A DNA stretch of 24,901 bases from Chryseosolibacter sp964563295 (GTDB taxonomy: Bacteria; Bacteroidota; Bacteroidia; Cytophagales; Cyclobacteriaceae), in assembly GCA_964563295.1 (NCBI GenBank), contig CAZLWX010000053.1:1-24901 (forward strand), read 5' to 3'. The notes under the pieces are model-generated. The model had not been told where the DNA came from, did not search any database, and saw only the letters and a program-made list of their open reading frames with translations. Both the position numbers and the translations under genes were made by a program. This document shows, one piece after another, positions 21,748 through 24,901 of the stretch (the stretch's first letter is position 1; each line of letters begins with the position of its first letter).

Positions 21748-23733
21748 ATGAAGAACAAGTTTCTCCTGGGAACGGCAGGCATTATTGCGGCCCTCTCTCT
21801 TTACAGTTGCAAACCCAAGGCGCCGGAAGGTGCATCGATGGGCGATGCGGCGACGCGTGTTTACGTGGCTCCTGGCAAATACGACGAGTTTTACAATTTC
21901 GTTTCCGGTGGTTTCAATGGGCAGCTTAGCGTTTACGGCGTTCCATCAGGACGGCTTATCAAGATCATACCCGTGTTTTCGGTATTCCCGGAAAACGGGT
22001 ATGGTTACAGCGAGGAGACCAAACCGATGCTGAACACCTCTCATGGCTTTGTTCCCTGGGATGACCTCCACCACGTCGCTCTCTCGACGACCAACGGCGA
22101 GCACGACGGCAGGTGGGTGTTTGTCAACGGAAACAACACGCCTCGTGTCGCGCGGGTCGACTTGCACGCCTTCCGTACTGCGGAGATACTTGAAATTCCG
22201 AACAGCGGTGGAAACCACTCCTCGCCGTTCATAACAGAGAATACCGAATACGTGGTGGCCGGAACACGCTTCAGTATTCCTATGAAGAATGCCGATGTGC
22301 CGATCAGTTCATATAAAGAAAACTTCAAAGGATCGATCAGCTTCATCAAAGTGGACCAGTCCACCGGTGCAATGAGTATTGCCTTTCAGCTGCGGACACC
22401 GGGCTTTAACTTCGACCTGAGCCGCGCAGGGAAAGGCCCCTCGCACGACTGGTTCTTCTTCTCAACGTACAACACGGAGTTAGCCTACACACTGCTTGAA
22501 GTCAACGCGTCTCAACGCGACAAAGACTTTATCATGGCCGTTAACTGGAAAATGGCCGAGGACTTGATCGCTCAGGGCAAAGGAGTTACTGAAAAAGTGA
22601 ACTACGCGCACAACACCTACGATGAGAAAACGCACAATGCAACATCAACGAATTTGACGGAAGTGAAGGTGCTCGACATCAAGAACTTCCCCGGTATGGT
22701 GTATTTCATTCCCTGTCCAAAGTCTCCTCACGGAACAGACGTCGACCCTACCGGCGAGTATATAGTGGGAAGTGGCAAACTTGCCGCCACTATGCCGGTG
22801 TTCTCTTTCACTAAATTCCAAAATGCCATCGCAAATAAGGAATTCGAAGGCGACTTTGACGGGATTCCGGTAATGAAGTATGAATCCGTCTTACATGGTG
22901 AAGTACAGAAGCCCGGTCTGGGACCTCTTCACACCGAGTTTGACAATGATGGAAACGCCTATACCTCCATGTTTGTATCGTCTGAAATCGTCAAGTGGAA
23001 TGTCAAGACCCTGCAGATCATCGACAGGGTTCCGACGTACTACTCGATCGGACACTTGAGCGTAATGGGTGGACCGACGCGTAAGCCCTATGGCAAATAC
23101 ATGATTGCCTACAACAAGATTACAAAAGACCGGTATCTGCCAACCGGACCGGAACTGGCACAGGCGGCTCAGCTCTATGATATCTCCGGCGAGAAGATGC
23201 GGTTGTTGCTCGACTTTCCGACCGTGGGCGAGCCCCACTATGCGGAGGCCATGCCAGCAAGCATGATCCAACAGCAGTCGACAAAATTCTACCGGCTGGA
23301 GGAGAACGATCACCCTTATGCGGCAAAAGGCGAGGGTCAGACTCGTGTGGAGCGCAAAGGCAAGGAAGTTCACGTGTCCATGACGGCTATACGATCTCAC
23401 CTGACACCCGATAATATTGAAGGCGTGAATGTCGGAGATGAAGTGTACTTCCACGTCACTAACCTGGAGCAGGATTGGGATGTTCCCCATGGATTTGCAA
23501 TCAAAGGCGCGAACAACGCAGAGATCCTGATTATGCCGGGTGAAACGCAAACGCTCAAGTGGATTCCCAAGGCTCCCGGAGTAGTTCCATTCTATTGCAC
23601 GGACTTTTGCTCGGCCCTGCACCAGGAAATGTCGGGTTACATTCGGATCTCCGCTGCAGGAACAAAGACGCCGCTAAAATTCTCGACGGGCAAGATAGAA
23701 CCTGAAGCCGGTGGAACTGGCGCAGGCCATTAA
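21748..23733 (+). CDS. nosZ: nitrous oxide reductase, clade II type, predicted lipoprotein
   Basis: A 661-residue copper enzyme that reduces N2O to N2 in the periplasm. All seven CuZ histidines can be placed by spacing: His108, His109, His157, His328, His395, His436 and His497. The C-terminal cupredoxin has the CuA ligands His581, Cys617, Cys621, His625 and Met628 (CTDFCSALHQEM). The signal is Sec-like and ends in SLYSC, with no twin arginine, which places it in clade II. Cys21 is a good lipobox cysteine, so the protein is probably lipid-anchored rather than soluble. It follows the cytochrome c and precedes the nosB-like and nosL genes. Confidence 0.96.
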   Translation: MKNKFLLGTAGIIAALSLYSCKPKAPEGASMGDAATRVYVAPGKYDEFYNFVSGGFNGQLSVYGVPSGRLIKIIPVFSVFPENGYGYSEETKPMLNTSHGFVPWDDLHHVALSTTNGEHDGRWVFVNGNNTPRVARVDLHAFRTAEILEIPNSGGNHSSPFITENTEYVVAGTRFSIPMKNADVPISSYKENFKGSISFIKVDQSTGAMSIAFQLRTPGFNFDLSRAGKGPSHDWFFFSTYNTELAYTLLEVNASQRDKDFIMAVNWKMAEDLIAQGKGVTEKVNYAHNTYDEKTHNATSTNLTEVKVLDIKNFPGMVYFIPCPKSPHGTDVDPTGEYIVGSGKLAATMPVFSFTKFQNAIANKEFEGDFDGIPVMKYESVLHGEVQKPGLGPLHTEFDNDGNAYTSMFVSSEIVKWNVKTLQIIDRVPTYYSIGHLSVMGGPTRKPYGKYMIAYNKITKDRYLPTGPELAQAAQLYDISGEKMRLLLDFPTVGEPHYAEAMPASMIQQQSTKFYRLEENDHPYAAKGEGQTRVERKGKEVHVSMTAIRSHLTPDNIEGVNVGDEVYFHVTNLEQDWDVPHGFAIKGANNAEILIMPGETQTLKWIPKAPGVVPFYCTDFCSALHQEMSGYIRISAAGTKTPLKFSTGKIEPEAGGTGAGH

Positions 23734-23753
23734 GTCATATTGTTTGCAGGTTT

Positions 23754-23814
23754 GAATGGTCCTCACCTCAATTATTCCGGAAGAAACGGACGGATAGTGA
23801 GGATGAGGCCATTC
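23754..23814 (+). other. long imperfect hairpin between nosZ and the nosB-like gene
   Basis: GAATGG, T, CCTCA, CCTCA (23754-23770) can pair with TGAGG, A, TGAGG, CCATTC (23798-23814). This gives 16 pairs broken by two single-base bulges. No T-run follows on the plus strand, and the 97-bp gap ends 16 bp before the next ATG. It may stabilise the nosZ message or lower downstream expression, as intercistronic stems do. Confidence 0.6.
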
Positions 23815-23830
23815 TTATAAAAAAACTATT

Positions 23831-24409
23831 ATGCAAAAGCTCACACCCCTAACAAGAATTCTGGTCTCGGTTTCGGCACTTGCGCTTGTGTTGGCCTTCT
23901 TCGTCCCACTCTGGCAGATACTCATGTGGGCCCCCCAATATCCCGAAGGGCTGGCGATGAAGATCTGGATCAACAACATAACAGGGGATGTGAAAATCAT
24001 TAGCGCACTCAATCACTACATCGGGATGAAACATATCGAAGTGAGTATGTTTCCCGAATTTGAATTTATGGGATACATCGTCGGCACGGTGATTGGTGTT
24101 GGCCTGCTCGTGGCCATCCTGAACCGTCGCCTTTTCCTTTGGATCTATACCGTCATCCTGGTTGCCTGTGGCGCAGCTGCCTTGATCGACTTTTATATTT
24201 GGGGATATAAATACGGGCATGAGCTTGATCCTAACGCCGCCATCGTGGTGCCTGGAATGGCGTATCAACCTCCTCTCATCGGCACTAAACAATTACTTAA
24301 CTTTACCGCGTTCTCGGGGCCGGATATCGGCGGATGGGTGTTCGTCGTTTCGGGTCTCCTGGTAATTGGTTCGTTAGGATTTGAGATTTATAGATCGCGC
24401 AAGAAATGA
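23831..24409 (+). CDS. nosB: NosB-like membrane protein of the clade II nos cluster
   Basis: A 192-residue protein with four predicted membrane helices (about 13-32, 80-98, 100-125, 167-186). Between helices 1 and 2 lies a soluble loop with WAPQYPEGLAMKIW (33-46) and ALNHYIGM (59-66), which look conserved and contain His62. Its position directly after nosZ and before nosL matches the membrane protein NosB of clade II nos operons. I call it by position and topology, since the sequence alone does not establish it. A link to copper or electron supply is only inferred. The stop overlaps the nosL start by four bases (ATGA). Confidence 0.55.
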   Translation: MQKLTPLTRILVSVSALALVLAFFVPLWQILMWAPQYPEGLAMKIWINNITGDVKIISALNHYIGMKHIEVSMFPEFEFMGYIVGTVIGVGLLVAILNRRLFLWIYTVILVACGAAALIDFYIWGYKYGHELDPNAAIVVPGMAYQPPLIGTKQLLNFTAFSGPDIGGWVFVVSGLLVIGSLGFEIYRSRKK

Positions 24410-24837
24410 TGAGATTATTGATTCCTGTTGTCCTCATATTGACTTTAATTTCCTGCCAGGTTGAGCCCGAACCACTTCGTTACGGGGAGGATGCTTGTCA
24501 TCACTGCAAGATGACGCTCGTGGACAAGAAATTCGGCGCCGAACTTGTGACCCGTAAGGGCAAAGTGTACAAGTTCGACGACATCAACTGCATGATCCAA
24601 TTCTATAGTTCGGACGATCGTCCGGACAAGTACGCCTATAAATTGGTTGTTGATTTCTCGCGACCGGGCACGTTGATAAATGCCGCCGACGCGTTTTACC
24701 TCAAATCCCCGGCGATCAAGAGTCCGATGGCGAGCCAGGTTGCCGCTTTTGAAAGCCAACAAAGCCTCAATGCAGTGAAGGATGAGTGGAACGGAATTTA
24801 CCTGGTGTGGGGTGAGCTGGTTACGCAATTCAAATGA
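24406..24837 (+). CDS. nosL: NosL copper chaperone lipoprotein
   Basis: A 143-residue outer-cytoplasmic lipoprotein with lipobox LISC (Cys17). The NosL core is EDACHHCKMTLVDKKFGAEL, with Cys31, Cys34 and Met36 in CHHCKM, followed by FDDINCM (57-63) and a Met108 in SPMAS. NosL binds Cu(I) and passes it to apo-NosZ with the NosDFY transporter. The start overlaps the nosB-like stop. The tandem ATG ATG at 24406 and 24409 leaves a one-residue uncertainty. The stop overlaps the next gene. Confidence 0.93.
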   Translation: MMRLLIPVVLILTLISCQVEPEPLRYGEDACHHCKMTLVDKKFGAELVTRKGKVYKFDDINCMIQFYSSDDRPDKYAYKLVVDFSRPGTLINAADAFYLKSPAIKSPMASQVAAFESQQSLNAVKDEWNGIYLVWGELVTQFK

Positions 24838-24901
24838 CAAGGGCCGCTGTACTTTTATTCACGGTTTTGATATCTGCCGGTGCGATGTCCCAGCCACTGG
24901 T
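24834..24901 (+). CDS. nosD: start of probable nosD (periplasmic copper-insertion protein), cut by the window edge
   Basis: ATG 24834 overlaps the nosL stop by four bases. The 22 complete codons encode an N-terminal signal (MTRAAVLLFTVLISAGAMSQ), consistent with a periplasmic protein. The assignment to NosD rests on the usual nosL-nosD order in clade II clusters, since no NosD repeat is inside the window. Confidence 0.55.
   Translation, partial: MTRAAVLLFTVLISAGAMSQPL

Noticed and set aside
22891..23622. 243-codon open frame antisense to nosZ
   Set aside because: It is a shadow of nosZ codon usage. No domain-like sequence is seen, and nosZ is supported by all metal ligands.
23754..23830. 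nosZ-nosB hairpin as an intrinsic terminator
   Set aside because: A tract of A, not T, follows on the plus strand, and the downstream nos genes are expected to be co-transcribed.

Overview
The window looks like the chromosome of a denitrifying or N2O-respiring member of the Bacteroidota, probably Cytophagia-like. The evidence is family-level. The his operon has fused HisB and HisIE in the order hisG-D-C-B-H-A-F-IE. Several predicted lipoproteins carry short SPII signals. A CarboxypepD_reg-like exported protein is present. NosZ lacks a Tat signal (clade II type), and the possible promoters resemble the TAnnTTTG -7 class. I cannot assign a genus.

Layout. (1) 1-3042, plus strand: the 3' end of an unidentified membrane protein, an exported protein with a carboxypeptidase-regulatory-like beta domain, and a lipoprotein amidase. 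The last two share a strikingly similar block directly before their ATGs. (2) 3071-10308, minus strand: a complete, tightly overlapping histidine operon. Its leader holds an unannotated 25-residue peptide with Leu-His-His-Arg-His-His, an intrinsic terminator, and the alternative pairings needed for ribosome-mediated attenuation. (3) 10315-10612: a TTTGGCC/TTTAGCC heptamer array interrupted by exactly 100 N. The 55 bases before the N run are repeated exactly after it, which looks like an assembly join. (4) 10613-13628: a TPR lipoprotein, a tiny membrane ORF, a two-helix PLDc_N-type protein, and a converging beta-CASP metallo-beta-lactamase-fold RNase-like protein.

(5) 13761-20969, plus strand: a microaerobic respiration block. 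It holds a tandem universal stress protein, the copper ATPase CcoI, the cbb3 oxidase assembly protein CcoS, two overlapping multi-pass His-rich membrane proteins (one NnrS-like, one resembling heme-copper oxidase subunit I), and anaerobic coproporphyrinogen oxidase HemN. The cbb3 subunits CcoNOP are not in the window. (6) 21243-24901, plus strand: a clade II nos operon with a lipoprotein cytochrome c, a predicted lipoprotein NosZ with full CuZ and CuA ligand sets, a NosB-like membrane protein, NosL, and the first codons of probable nosD.

How it fits together: CcoI, NosL and probably NosD serve copper delivery, HemN supplies heme without oxygen, the cytochrome c can carry electrons, and NosZ uses them to reduce N2O. 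Candidate Crp/Fnr-shaped dyads precede both the USP-ccoI block and the nos operon. The most interesting items are the complete his attenuator, the undescribed pair of membrane proteins between ccoS and hemN, the predicted lipid anchoring of NosZ, and the operator/-7 arrangement in front of the nos operon.
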